Positions 13,901 to 29,257 of a stretch of 64,000 bases of DNA are shown in pieces. The DNA is from Nemania diffusa. Taxonomy: Eukaryota > Ascomycota > Sordariomycetes > Xylariales > Xylariaceae. The notes beneath the pieces are model-generated. The model searched no databases, was not told the origin of the DNA, and saw nothing but the letters and a program-made list of their open reading frames with translations. Made by a program: the position numbers and the translations under genes. The stretch's first letter is position 1. The number at the start of each line of letters is the position of its first letter. The stretch is from assembly GCA_038501195.1 (NCBI GenBank), contig JBBPUQ010000004.1:434001-498000 (forward strand). The letters are read 5' to 3'.

Positions 13901-16900
13901 TTATTTAAAAAACTATTAATAACTTATTTTTTTTAAATATTTAAATATAATAAAAAATTTACTAAATATTTATTTTTATATAAACTTTAATTTAAAATAT
14001 TTTAATTAAAGTTTTATTAATTAAAAATAAAAAATATTTATTTTTTTAAATAATTAAATTTAATTTTTTATAGTTTATATATAGTTGTAAAAAACTATTT
14101 TTTTTTTTTATAAATAAAACTAATATTATTTATAGCACTATTGTTAATTTAATAAAGTTTTTTGTTAAATTATTGCTAATATATTTTTAATATATTTTTA
14201 TTTTTTTTAGTAATATTTTATATAATATGCTATATTTTAAAAAAGTTTTAAAAAATTTATTAATAATAATTTAATAGTTAATATTTAAACAATATAAAAA
14301 AAAATTATTTAAAGCTGCTTTATTAAATATATCGAAATATTTATAATATTTTTTTAGTATTAAATATAATATTACTTTTATTAATTTTTTTTTATTTTTT
14401 ATTAATTTTTTATATTTTTTTTAAAAAATTACTTAATTTAATTTATATAGTAAAATTATATTATATAAAATAATATTTTTTTGTTTTATTGTTATATTAA
14501 ATCTAATTATACTAATAATATTAATTTAAATTAACTAATATTTATATTATTTAATTATATTTTTTTATAATTAATATAAGTTATATTAATTATATTTTAT
14601 TTTTAACTTATAATTTTTATATTTTTTTTTTATAAAAATATATAAATTTAAATCGTTTTTATAAGCTTTTTTTTATAATATATACTTTATATATTATACT
14701 TTTTATTGCAAATAATTTCTGTTTATATTAAAACTAATTTGTAAAAAATGCAAAATTAAAATAAACAATTAAAAAATAATTAAAAGTTTTTTTTTTTATA
14801 TAACTTTTGTTTATTTTTTTTAATGCTTAAATTTATTAATATAAAAACAAACTTTTTTAAATTTAATTTTTATATTTTTTTTGTTTTATTTTTTTTTAAA
14901 TATATTTAGTTTATTTATTTATTTCTTTTTTTTTTGTTTTTTATATTTATTAACTTTTATTAATAGTTTATATTTTACTAATAATTAAAGTTAATAATTA
15001 AATCTTTTATATTATTTATTAAAATTTTAAAAATTTAATATTTCAATTTTTAATTATTAAAAAATAATAGTTTTTTTTTTTTACTATTTATTAAAATATT
15101 ATAATAATTTAAATATTTCTTTTTTATAATAATATTATATTTTATATTTATTATTAATAAAAATATACTTTTAAAACAATATTAATAGTTTATATAGCTT
15201 TTTTATTATAATTTATTATTTAAAATAATATAAATTTTATAATTATTTTAAGTTTTAAATACTTTAAAATTTTTACAACAAAATTTAATTTAATTAATAA
15301 ATATATATCTGTTTTTATATTAGCTAATATTTTTATTAATAAAATAAATTTATTATTTGCTATTATATAATTTATAAAAAAAAAGTTTTTTTTTAATAAC
15401 TTTTATAAAAAATTAAATAATATTTTTTTATATTTATTTATATTTAATATTAATATATAAGTTTATTTAAAATAAAAATTTAATTGTTTTAAATAATATT
15501 TTTTAACTTTTTTTTTAATATAATTTATATTTATTTAGATTTTATAGTTTAAACAAAAATAATATTAATATAAATTGTATTAAATTGCTTAAAGTTAAAT
15601 TTGTAAAAATATTTACTATTTCTATATTTTTAATTGTAATATATAAAATATTGCTTTTATAAAATTAAAACTTTTGTTTAATTAAATAAAACTTTAATAT
15701 AAGTATAATAACTATTTAAAACTATATTTAAAATTAAAATAATTAAATATTTTATATTATTATTTTAATATAAATTTGATTTTATAAGTTTTTTTTTTTT
15801 TTTTAAGTTTTAGATTTTTTTTTTATTCGATTGTTTTTAAAAAGTCTTTTTTTTATTATATTTTTTAAACAATAAAGTTTTTATACTATTAATAATTATA
15901 TATTTAAATATAATTATAAAAATTAACAAATATTATTTGTTTATTATATAACTTTTTAATATATAGTTTATTAATTTATTTTAATAATTTATTATATAGA
16001 TTTTTTTTAAAATTTATAAAATTAATTTAAACTATTTTAGTTTATTTAATAAACTTTATATTAAATTATATAAACTTATTAAAATTTTATATTTTAAAGT
16101 TTTAATATTTAATTTATATTTTTTTATATTTATTAAAATTATAATAATAAATAAATAAATAATTTAAAATTTTAATATTAGTTTTTAAAATAAGTTTTTT
16201 TTTATAGTTATTTATAATAAATATTATAATATTTTTAAAAATAAAACTTTTTATTTAGTTAATAATATAATCGATTTTTTTTAAGTTTTAATTATAATAG
16301 TTAATATTTTTAATTAATTTATTTTTTAATAATATAAATTAATATTTAAATTAAACTTTAGTTTTATTTTTTATTAATTTATTATTAATAAATATAAATA
16401 AATTAGCTATTTTTACTAAAAATTTAGTTTTTTTTTTTATAATTATAAAAACTTTATTAATAGTTTTAAAACTAAAAATATTTTTATGTTTTTATTTTTA
16501 TTGTTAAATTATATTAATAAAAACTAAATTAATAATAAAAATAACTAATATAAACTTTAAAATTATAGCTGCTATAACTATAATTTAGTTTTAAAAAACT
16601 TTGATTTAACTTTTTAAATTTATAATTTTTTTTCTATAAATATTTATAGCTTTATAAAATATAACATTTTTAAAGTCGATTTTTTAATAAATTATATTTA
16701 CTTTTTGCTATTTAGTTTTTTTTTTTTAGTTTGATTATTTAAATATATAAAAAATAAACATTTTATTTGAAAAAATTTGTTATATTTTTAAGCTTTTTTA
16801 CAGTTTTTTAAACAATATTTAATTATAAAATGTAATATTTAAATTTTTAATATATTGCTTTTTTATAAATATTTATTATTACTTAAATTTGTTTTAAAAT

Positions 16901-17469
16901 TATTAACTTATTATATTTAAACTATATTTTTTTTTTATTTTTAATAAAAAAAATAAAAACTATTTAAAAAGTTCTATTTTAAACAATAAAATATTTAGTA
17001 TTAATTATTATTTTTTTAACTATATTATTATATATAGTTTTATTAATAACTATATATTGCTATTATTTGTTATATTTTTTAAAATTTTTATAAATAAACT
17101 TGAATTTTTTATAAATATTAAAAAAAAAAATTTTTTATTATTAAAAATGTTATAATAAAATTTATTATTATTATTTATAATATATTTTATAATATAAATA
17201 TATTTTATATAATTTTTAAATAAATTTTAAAAGTTTTAAAATTGTTAATATAACTTATTTTATTTATAATTTATTTATATTTATAAAGCAAGCTTTATTA
17301 ATTTACTTTTAATAAATTATATTTATTATTTAACTTTTTTATAATTAATAATAAATATATTATTATTAAAAATCAGTTATATTATTTTGATTTATTAAAA
17401 TTAATCAATTTATTTAAAAATTTTTAAAAATTTATCGTTTTTTTAAATAGTTAAAATAAACTTTAGTTT

Positions 17470-17779
17470 TGTAATAAATATAATATTAGCAATAGATTTA
17501 AAAACTAAATAATACTATATATTTTAAAAAAAAAACTAAAATTGAAAAAATTAAAAAACAAACTTAACTTTTTTAATTAAATCGATATATTTATATAAAT
17601 GCTTTTTTATTTACTACTTCTACTTTTTTATATTTATTACTTTATTTAACTTTTAGTAAGTCTATTGTTTTAAGCAAATAATAAAATCTACTTAGCTACT
17701 TTAGCTATTTATTAGCTATATTATATATATTAACTACTTTTAAGATTTATTTATTTAAATATAAATATAGTTTATAATA
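17470..17779. repeat. Right LTR of the 10681-17779 element
   Basis: 310 bp, less mutated than the left LTR: it keeps TG at its start and several CT and AC sites. It is followed directly by the target duplication TTAAT. Confidence 0.85.
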
Positions 17780-20700
17780 TTAATATATATTACTAATATA
17801 TATTTTTTATATATATTATAAAATATATTTTTAAATAGCTTTTTTTATATAATAATTAATTAAAACTAATTAATTATTTTAGTTTTTTTAAATTAAAATT
17901 ATGTTATTTTTATATAATAAAATAATTTATTTATTATTAAATTTAATTAAATAGTTTAATTAAAATGTTTTTTTTAGCTTTATATAAAAGCTAATTTATT
18001 ATAGTTTATATTTTCTTTTTGCTAAAAAATTTAATATAACAAAACTAAATATATTATTTGTTTATAAATTTATAATATTAAAATTATTAGCTTATTTTAT
18101 TATATATAAAAAATATAAATTATATATAAATATAAATATATCAAATTTTTTATAATAATATTAATAGTATATTTTAAACTAATATAGTTTTAATTTAGCT
18201 AGTTTATATAATAATTGTATAATTTTTAAAATAATACTTTTGAAATATTTAAACTTTAGTTCAATCAATAGTTATACAAAAATTTTTTTTGCTAGTTTAT
18301 TTTTTAACTATATATATATTTATATAATATTTTAAAGTTTATTTAAAATATTATAATTATAAATTAATAAAAGTTTAAATATAAACAGTAATTTTTAATT
18401 TATTTATTAAATAGTTAAAAATTAAATAAATATTAATTTTTTTTTAAAATTATTATATTTTTATATAATAAGTTTTAACTTTTTATATAGTTTAGTTGTT
18501 TTTTTTTTAACTTTTTATATAAAATAAAACTTAAAAATTTAAATATTTTTATATTTTATTTAATTATATTTAATAAACTAAAATATTTTTTATATAATAA
18601 AGTTATTAATTTTAATAATATTTAATTTTTTAAATAATATTTTAAATATATTAATTATATTGTTTTTTTATAGCTTTATTATTAATATATATATTTTTTA
18701 TTTTTTTACTATAAAAAAACTATAGTTAATTTATTATATAAAAGTTATATATATATTTATATTTTTTTTTAATTTATTATATTTTTTTTATATAATAAAA
18801 ATTTAAAAATATTAAACTTTTATTAAATTTATTTTTTAATTTTTTAATAATTGTGTTTTTTTTATATAGTAATAAAATTTTATTTATATATATCGAAAAT
18901 ATATTAAATTATTTATTAAATTAATAATAATATCTGATTTTTTAATCGATTAAATTTTATATAATTTATTTTAGTTTTGTTTTTTTTTTTATATAAATAT
19001 TTCATTTTTTAAAAGTAGTAAAAATATATTATATATAACTAAACTGTTATATTTATTAATTATATAATTAATTTTAACTTTTATATATTTTTTATATAAT
19101 ATTTTTATTGCTTTTTTTATTACTTTAGCTTTTTATATAATATTTAATAATAAAAATAAATTTTAGTTAACTTTTAAATATATATTAAAAACTAATAAAA
19201 TAAATATAAAACTATTTAATTTTATAATATTATTTAAAGTTTTAATTATTATTTATAAAATTAACTTTTATTTTATATAATAGTTTATTTTTATTTTAAA
19301 AATGTTATATATATATTAAAATAGTTTATATGTTTTTTTTATTTTATTTATTGCTTAATAAGCTTTAATAAATATTATATAATATTATATATTTATTATT
19401 TATATATAATTTCAAAATTTTTCGAATAAAAAGTTAATATTTAAGTTATAAATAATATAATTTAATAGTTTTTAATATATGTTAATTTAATATTTATATA
19501 ATATTTTTTATATATTATATATAAATATAGATTTTAAAAATATTATTGTTTAAAAAAATATTATAACATTAATAATATAAAAAACTTATTTGCTATTTAT
19601 TTATATAGTATTAATTACTATTTTATAATTAAAATTGCAATTATTTTTAATCGAAAATTTAAAACGTTAAAATATTTAATTATATAATTAATAATAATAA
19701 CAAAACTTTTAAATTTTTTTTAAAGTTAAATAGTTTATATTATATTTTATATAATTAAATATTTTATATAAATATTTTATATAAAAATATTTAAAATAAC
19801 AATATAGCTATTAAAATTTTATTTTTATAAAATATATATTAACTTTTTATAAACTTATATTAAAAAATAAATGTTTTTATTTATATATAATAAAAATAGT
19901 TTTTTTATTATATTATATAATTAAATCTTTTATATTATTAAAATATATTTTTAAATAATTAACATTTTTAAAAAAAAAACAAAAATAATATTACTATATT
20001 AAAAATATAATAAGTTGTTATATTTAATATATTTTTTATTTATATAATACTAATTATAATAATTATATAGTTGTTATTAAAACAAATATATATTGTTTTT
20101 AATATTTAATTTATTTTTATATAAAAATATATTTAAAAATAAACTTTTAGTTATATTTTTTTTACTATTAAATAATTAAAAGCATTTATATTTTATAATT
20201 TATTTTAATATTTTATATAATATTAGTTATTTAATATAAACTAATTAAATAAAATAGTAATATTTTAGTTTTAAATATTTTTATTTATTATATAATATAT
20301 AAATATATTATTTATAAAAAATTAAGTTAATTAATTTTTTTATTTTTTGTTAATTTTTTAGTTATTTTTGTTTAATTTTAGTTTAATATATTTTTTACAT
20401 TTTATAAAATATATTAAAAACTAATTAAATATTAATATATAATTAAAAATTGTTTTATATAAGTTAAAATATATACTTTTAATATAAGTTTTTTTTTAAA
20501 ATATATAATTAATTAATTAATAATTTAATTTTTTATATATAAAACATTTTTTATTTATATAAAAGTTTTAAATAAGTTGTTTTTTTAATTATATATAGTT
20601 TTATTAAATATTAAATAGATTTAAAAATTTTTATATATTTTTAAATTGAAATTTTTTTATATAATTGTTTTAATAATACTTTTAGTTAATAAAATATATA

Positions 20701-22456
20701 TTATTTGTTTTTTATATAAAATATTTTAATTTATTTTTGTTTATTACTTAAAAATAAATTTATAAATTAATAAAAAAGCTTTTATATATAAGTTTTTAAA
20801 GTATTAAAACTATTATTAGCTTTAATATACTTTAATATATTTATATAATAGTTATATTAAATTAAATTTTATTTTAATAGTTTATATTAAAAACTTATTA
20901 TATTTTTACAAACTTTATAATTATAATATTAAATATATTATAAATAAATAAATCGAAATTTTTTTTTTTAGTTTATATAAAAATAATATTAATTTAATTA
21001 ACTTAATATTAACTATAATTTATATTAATATTAAAATAAATATTTATTATATAATAAATCTTGTTTTATATTTTTTTTAATTTAATATTATATATATAAA
21101 AGTTTTTTGTATAACTTTTTAATATTATTGAAAAAATAATGTAATATTAATTTTTTATTATTTTAAATTGTTAATATATATTAATAAATAGTTATATTTT
21201 ATTATATAACAAATTATATAATTTATTAAAATAATTCTTTTTTTTTTTTTATATTTTTTAAAAAATAGTATATTTTTTTAATAAAATTATTTTATTTTAT
21301 ATATTTTAAATTAAAAATAATTCGAAAAATATATTCGATATTATTAAATTAAATATTATATAAATATAAAACTGTTGTTTAAAAATATATAAAAAATAAT
21401 ATATTATAAAATATTTATAAACTAGTTAAAAATTTAACTTATAATTAATAGTTATTATATATTAATATATAAAATTAAAAATATATTTATATTTAATAAT
21501 TAGTTATATAAACAATTTATTATTTTTTTTTATAAATATTTAAAAATATATATTTAAAATTAATTTTAGTTATATTAGTTTTAATTAAAATATATTTATA
21601 TTATTTATAATTATATAAAGCTATTAGTTTAAAGTTAATAAATCAAATATTTATATAAAAAATAATAAAGTCGATTAAATAGCTAAAAAAAAAACTTACT
21701 TATTATTATTAAGCAAATATTAATTTTATATAATTTATACAAGTTTTGTTTATTATTTTATATTATTGTTACTATTATATTATATACTTTTTTGTTTTAA
21801 AATATTAAGCAATTTTTGTTAAACTAGTTTGTTTATTTAATTTTATATTTTATATACTTAATATTTAAAGTTTTTAATATATAACTTTTATAACAGCTAA
21901 TTAATTAAATTCAAATATTTATATTTAATAATATAACAAACTATTTACATATTAAATATAATTAATATTGCTGTTATAATATTAAACTTTTAGTTTTATA
22001 GTTAAATATTAATATATTTTTATATATAATGTTTTAAAAGTTTATAATTAAAAACAATTTTATTATATTAGTTATTATTATTACATATAATAAAAAGTTC
22101 TTTTTTATTATATAACTGTTTCAATGTTATAATAATTAAAAATATAAAGTAAAAAATAAAAAAGTTTTATTATTTAACTATTATATAACAAATAATTTAA
22201 TATAATTATATATTATTACTTTTAATATTACTTTTTATATTTAAAACTTTATAATATTACAAAATATAATTTAATACAATAATCAAACTTGATTTTCTAT
22301 TTTAAACTTTGTTATATAAAAATTATTTAATTTATATAAAATAAAAACTTTAAAGTATAATATAAAAACTTATTAAGTTTAATTAAACTTTAAGCTAGCT
22401 TTATTTTTACTTTTATTAATTTATAATATATTTTATAACTATTAATTAATATTAAA

Positions 22457-22714
22457 TAAACTATATATATACAATAATATATATAAATTATATATAAACA
22501 AAATATAAAACTAGTTATATTATATTTATATTAATAATTAATTCTAAAAAAAGTTCTTTTATACAACTAAAGATTTTATTATAAATAAAATCTCTGTTAA
22601 TATATAAAGTAAGTGTTTACTTATATAACTATATATTTATTATATAACTATAATATAAATATTACATTATATAAACTATAACATATAGTTGTAACTAATA
22701 TTAATATTTCAATA
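22457..22714. repeat. Right LTR of the 7651-22714 element
   Basis: About 258 bp matching 7651-7909. It keeps more C and G (for example AGTAAGTGTTTACTTAT and ACATATAGTTGTAAC) than the left copy. Confidence 0.75.
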
Positions 22715-24185
22715 TAAAACTTATTTATAACTTTATAAAATTTATAAATATTTTTAAAAATATATTTAATTTAAATAATTTATTAAATATTAATAAAAAT
22801 AACTTATTAAATATAAACTTTTAAATTTTTAATATTTAATTATTATAATATTAATAATATATTAATAAAATATATATAATATATAAAATATTAATTTTAT
22901 TTATAATAATATAGCTTTTTTTTTTTTTTTTTTTATAAAAAATAATATATTATATATATTTTTTAAACTTAAAACTAATATTTATAATATAATAATTATT
23001 AAATTTTTAATATAATATTAATAAAATATAAATATATTATAAAAAAGTTAAAAAAAACTTATAAAATTTATTTAAGTAATTTAATTAAAACAATTATTAT
23101 AATAAATTTTAGTTTTTTTATATTTAAAAAAATTTTAATTTATATAATTTTAATAAATTAAAACTAATATATAAAAATAATAAAATAAAAATAAAAAAAA
23201 TATATAAAAATCTTTTTTATTTTTTTTTTTTATATAGTTTAAATATTTTTTTATAAATAATAATAGCTATAGCAATAATAATAATAATAATATTAATAAA
23301 ATTTTTATAAAGTATTATTATAATAATTATAAAATATTAATAATATATTAAACTTTATTTTATATATATAATATTTATAATTTAAATAAATAAATAAAAT
23401 AAAATAAACTAATTTAATAAATTAAAATTAAAATAATATAAAATAAATATAAATATAAATAAAAAACAAAAAAAAATATATATTTATTATTTATTAATAT
23501 ATTATTAATATATTATATAATTAATTTTTTTATTTATTAAAATAGTTAATAAAAATAAAAAGAAAATAAAAAAAGCTAATAAAAAAAAAAAAAATTTATT
23601 TATATTATTAAAAAATAATAAAAAATAATATTAATTAAATAATAAAAACTAATATAAATAATATAAAGTAATGATAATTTTATATATATTATATTAAAAT
23701 TAATAAAAATAATTAAATTAAATATAAATTTAAATTATTTTAAACTAATTTATAAAGTTTTATTATTTTAATTATAAAAGTTTATTATAATATTTATAAT
23801 TTTTATATTTAATTATTAATTTATTTATAACTTATAAATTAATTTATTATATTTATATTTTTTTAATATAAATTTTATTTATTATAATTATAATGTTTTA
23901 AAATATATTATAAATAAATAATTTTATAAATTTATTAAATTTATTATATAATTTTTATATTATAATATTATTTTTATTTATTTATTTTTTTTATAATTAA
24001 TAAAAAAAAAAAATTAATAATTAAAATAATAAATTATATTTTTAGTTTTTAATTTTTTATTTTTAGTTTAAACTATTTTAAATTAATTTATAAAGTTTTA
24101 TTGCTTTAGTTATAAAAGCTTACTGCAATATTTATAGCTTTTATATTTAGCTATTAATTTATTTATAACTTATAAATTAATTTAC
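22715..24185. repeat. AT-rich DNA with a 338-bp-spaced direct repeat
   Basis: No gene. A repeat of at least 190 bp occurs at about 23730-23925 (copy A). It recurs from about 24065 to 24185 and, beyond the inserted element, at 38023-38103 (copy B). Shared landmarks are TTATTTATAACTTATAAATT and AAAATATATTATAAA. Copy A runs straight through the point where the 24186-38017 element split copy B. Copy B ends next to the host DNA at 45426. Its nature is unknown. Confidence 0.65.
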
Positions 24186-24369
24186 TGTTAAATTTAAGCT
24201 TTTTTAAAAAAGGTTAAAGCTTATATATAAAAAGCATATATTAATTATATAAACGATATAATTAATATTAAATAATTTATATAATATATAAAAAAAGCTT
24301 ATTAAATAATTGTTTTAAATTAAAACTAGTTATTAATATAATATTAAAATATATATATAAAATTTAATA
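24186..24369 (+). repeat. 184-bp LTR, left end of the left copy
   Basis: Same sequence and direction as 37834-38017; reverse complement of 38104-38287 and 45242-45425. Differences among the four are mainly C/T and G/A. Confidence 0.85.
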
Positions 24370-27300
24370 ATTAAAAGTTTTATTAATTTTTATATTTTAT
24401 TAAATAATAAGCTATATATATATAACTAATAAAATTATTAAAATAATAATTTTTATTGTAATTATTTTTTATTTTTTTAATAATTTTTATTTATAAAAAA
24501 AAAACTTTATTATAAAAATATATAATAAAGATTTATAAATTTATTTAATTTTTAAATTTATATAAGCTTTTTAATTAAAATAATTAAATATATTAGCAAT
24601 AGCAAAATTTATAAATATAAATATCGATTTTTTTAATATATTAATTATTAAGTTTATTATTTTTTAATAAATATTTTATTTAATTATTAAATAAAACTAT
24701 AATATAATAATAAAATATTATAATATTTATTAAATAAAACTTATTAAATTTATTAAATAAATATATAAAATAATATATTTTAATTATAAATTAATATATA
24801 TAAAAATAAATAAAATAATTAATAAATAATATAATAAATTAAAAAAATTTAATATAATAATATAATAAGTTTTTAAGTTTAAATATAAATAAAAATATAA
24901 AAATTTTATTAAATAAATTAATAAATAATTAAATAAAATTATTAAAATAAATATTAAAAATATTAATATTATTAAATTTTTTAAATTTATTATTAATTTT
25001 AAAAAAGTTTTTTAAATTATTTATTTTGTTTAAACTATTAAATTTTAAAATATTTATAATATTAAAATTATTAATAATATATTAAGTTATTATATTATAG
25101 TTTTTAAATTATATTATAAAGTAATAATTTTAAATATTATAAAAACTAGTAAAAAATTTATAAAAAAAAAATATTTTTTATATTTTAAAAAAAACAAAAT
25201 AAAAATAAACTTGTTAATTAAAAATAATAAAATTATTAAAAATAGTTTTATTAAAAAAAAAAAAAGCAAAAATGCTATAGTAATTTTAAATAAAACAAAT
25301 AATAAAAAAATATTTAAAAAAATTTATAAAATAATTTTTATAAATATTTTAAAATAAATATTTATATAAATAATAAAAAAAAATTTTTTAATATTATTAA
25401 TTATATAATATATTATAAATATTATTTAATAATTAAATATTAGTTTATTTTTTTTAAAAATAAATTTAATAATTAAATTTTAAATATAATTATTTAAAAA
25501 ATTATTAAATTATAATTAAATATTAATAAAATTATAAAATAAACAATAAAATATATAAAATAATAATATAAAAAAAAAAACTTAAAAAAAACAAACTTAA
25601 AGTTATAAAAAAAAAATTAATTTTTAAAACTTTTAATAATTTAAATTAAAAATATTTTTAATTTATAAAAAAAAAACTTATTAATTTATTTATTAAAAAA
25701 TTTAATTATAATAAATTTAAAAATTTTATTATATATTTTTAATATATTAAATTATTTTTTAAATTTAAAAAAAACTAATTTTAAAAATATAGTAATAATA
25801 AAAAATAATATAATTTATATATATAGTTATAAAAAAATCGATATAAAAATTTATTAAAAAAATAAACTTAAATTTGATTTTTTAAAATATTATTAAAAAA
25901 TATTTTTATATTTTTTAACTTATATATATAATTAATATATAATAAAATATTTTTTAATATAATTTATAATTTATATTTTTTATATATAAAAAAACTTATT
26001 AAATTTTTATATAAAAAAGTTAAAAATTAAAATAAATTTATATTATTAATATTAATAGTTTAAATATTTAAAACTTAAATTATTAAAACAATTATTAATT
26101 TATATTAAAAAAAAAATAATTATATTATATTTTAATAATAAAATTTATATTATTAATTATATAATTTATAATAAAACAAAAATATATTATAAAATAATAT
26201 AAAATATTTATTTAAAAATTATAAAAACAAATATATATTTAATAATTAATTTTTATAAATATAATAAATTTAATTAAAAAAAATATTTTTAAAAAATAAT
26301 ATTAATAATTAATTAATATTTAAATTATATATAAAATTATTATATTAATAATAAATTTGTTAATATTATATAAATAGTTTTTAAAAATTATATTAAATAT
26401 ATAAACTATTATTTTAATATTAAAATAAAAACTATTAAATATAATAATAAATTTATTAATTTAAAATAAAAAACTATTTATTTTAATAAATTAATTATTA
26501 AAAAATATAATATTATTTTTAAAATTTTAATAATAAAATTAAAAAAATAAAAGTTATTATTAAATTAAAAATAAATTTTATATATAATAGTTATAAGTTT
26601 TTTTTATTTTTATAAATTAAAATAGTTTATATAATAATTTATTTATATAATTAAATATTTAAATAAATTAATTATTAATAAACTTTTTATAAAAAGTTTT
26701 ATTTTTATTTTAATAATTTATAAAATATAATAAATTATAAAAAAAACTTATTATTTATTTATTTAAAAGTTTTTAATTATATAATATTTATTATAATTTA
26801 ATAAATTAAATAAAAAAAATATAAATATTAAAAATTTAATTTTAAAATTTAAATAAACTATTTAATAAATTATTAATTTATTAATATTTATTATATATAA
26901 TTATTATAAACAAATAAAATAATTATTATTAAAAATATAACTTTTAATAAAAATAAATTTTTTAATAAAAATTTAAATAAATTTAAAAATAAACTTTTTA
27001 AAATTTTATTAAAAATTTATAAAATATTAATTAAAAAAATTATATATTAAAATATTTTTAAATTAAATAAAAATATAAAAAATTATTTAAAAAATAATAA
27101 ATATAATAATATATTATTAAAAAATATATTAAAAAATTTCAATTTTATAAAATAAAAAAAAAATAAATTTATAATTAATATTTTAAAAAGTTATTTAAAA
27201 AAAATATATTTTTATATAAATATTAAATTTAAATTAAAACTTTTAATATTTTTTAATTTTTTTTTTATTGTATTATTAAATTTAATAATTTTTTAATTTA

Positions 27301-29021
27301 ATTATTTTAATTTTTATTAAACAAAAAAATATATTAAAAATAAATTATAAATTTAAATTAAAATATTATTTTTTAATTTATTATAAAATAATTAAACTAT
27401 TTATTTTTATTTAATAAAATTTTATAATATATTATATATTAATAATAAATTAATAATAAAAATATAATAAATTTATTTATTAAAAAATATTATATATAAT
27501 TATAATAATTTATTATAAATATTTAATATTATAAAAAGTTTTATTAATAAAAAAAAATTAATTTTTAAAAAAGTTTATAAAAAAAAACTTTTAAATAAAT
27601 TATAAACTTTTTTAAAATTTATATATATATAAACAATTAATTTTAAATATTAAATATTAAAAATAAATTAATTAATATTTTTTATAATAAAATATTATAA
27701 ATATTAAATATTAATAAAATTATTTAAAAAAAAAAAAAAATTTTAAATTATTTAATTATTATTAAAAAGTTTATTTTTAAAAATTATTATTTTAAAAAAT
27801 AAAAATTTATTATTAAAATTTGTTTTTTTTATTAAAATAATATAATAAATTTATTAATTATTTATTAAAAAATTATTTTTATAAAATTAAATATATATAT
27901 TTATAAAGTTATATTAAAATAAATATTTAAAAAAAAATTCTAAAAAGTTTTTTATAAAAAAATTTAATATTTAATTATATATAAATATATATATATAAGT
28001 TTAATAAATATAATTATTATAATAAATATAAAATTTATTTAATAATATAAAAAAATTAACAATTTAATTATAATAAAAAAAATATTTATATTAATATATT
28101 AATAAAAAAATTATTTAAAATATTAATAATTATTATTATTAAATTTAATTTAAAATTTAAATAATATAATATTATAAATATATTTATTAATATTAAATTA
28201 ATTAAAAAAAGTTATATATATATATTATTAAATTATTAAAAGTTTAAAATAATAATTTAATTATAATAAATTTTATATAAATTATAAAAGTTTTTTTTAT
28301 TATAATAAAAAAAACTTATTAAATTATTTTATAAAATAAAATTTATTTTTATATTTTATAAATTTTATTATTTTTTAAAAAATAAAATATTATTATTTAT
28401 TTATATTAATAATATAATAATAATTTATAAAAAAAAAAGCTAAAAAATAATTAATAAAATAATTAAAGTTTTAAAAATTAAATATAATTTTATAAAAAAA
28501 AATAATTTATAATAATTTTTAAAAATAAAAATTATAAAAAATAAATAAAAAAGTTTTTTATAATTTTTTTAAACTTTTTATATTTAAAAAATTATTAAAT
28601 TAAAAAATTTAATATTTAATATTTATTTAAATATTTTTATAAAAATTAATAAACTTTTTTTTTATAAAAAAATTATAATTTTAATTAATATTTATTTATT
28701 TTAATAAAAAATAAAGTTTATATTATATATTATAATAATTATATATTTTAATATAATATTTAAAATTTTATAATTAATTTATTTTAATTATAATTTATTA
28801 TTTAAATATTATAAAATAATTAATTAACTTTTATTTTATTTATTAAATATTTAATTTTATATTTTATAATTTAATAATAAAAATAATTTTATAATAATTA
28901 ATAATATTTTATTTAATAATAATATTTTTAATTAAAAAAAGTTTTAAATTTATATTATAAAGTTTTTTAATAATATTATAATATAAAAAATTAATAAATA
29001 AAATATAATTATTATATTTAT

Positions 29022-29257
29022 TGTTATATAAAGTTTATAAAGAAAATAAAGCTTTAAGTAAATAAAGCTATATTATATAAAAAATCTATAAATAAAAAGA
29101 AAAAAAAAAAGTTAAGAATTCTTTTGTAAAAAAATTGCTTATATATATATATATAAAGCAATTTAAAGTAGCAATAACTAAAATTATTTATTTAATTAAA
29201 CAGTAAAACTATTTAATTTATTTAAATAATTAAACTAGTATTAATTAATTATAACTA
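29022..29257. repeat. Left LTR of the 29022-35727 element
   Basis: About 236 bp, same direction as 35492-35727. Shared marks include ATAAAGCTATATTATATAAA and a TATA run between two short matching stretches. Each copy keeps some G or C that the other has lost. Confidence 0.85.

Larger units (their letters stand above)
10681..17779. mobile_element. Nested LTR retrotransposon with TTAAT target duplication
   Basis: Two direct repeats of exactly 310 bp (10681-10990 and 17470-17779) enclose about 6.5 kb, total 7,099 bp. The right LTR begins TGTAATAAATATAAT; the left shows TA where the right keeps TG, as RIP would produce. The five bases before the left LTR (10676-10680) and after the right LTR (17780-17784) are both TTAAT. 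It inserted into the 7651-22714 element and is therefore younger. A TGTAAT start is common in Ty3/gypsy LTRs, but no coding motif survives to confirm this. Confidence 0.85.
7651..22714. mobile_element. LTR retrotransposon, interrupted by a second one
   Basis: Two direct repeats of about 258 bp (7651-7909 and 22457-22714) flank the element. They match almost base for base apart from C/T and G/A changes. Removing the nested element at 10681-17779 plus its duplicated TTAAT leaves about 7.96 kb, a normal length for an LTR element. A 4-bp TAAA lies just outside both ends (7647-7650 and 22715-22718) and may be the target duplication; the ends are uncertain by 1-2 bases. The inner part holds a TA microsatellite, a 40-bp minisatellite and a 238-bp tandem duplication. 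Orientation and superfamily cannot be read after RIP. Confidence 0.75.
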
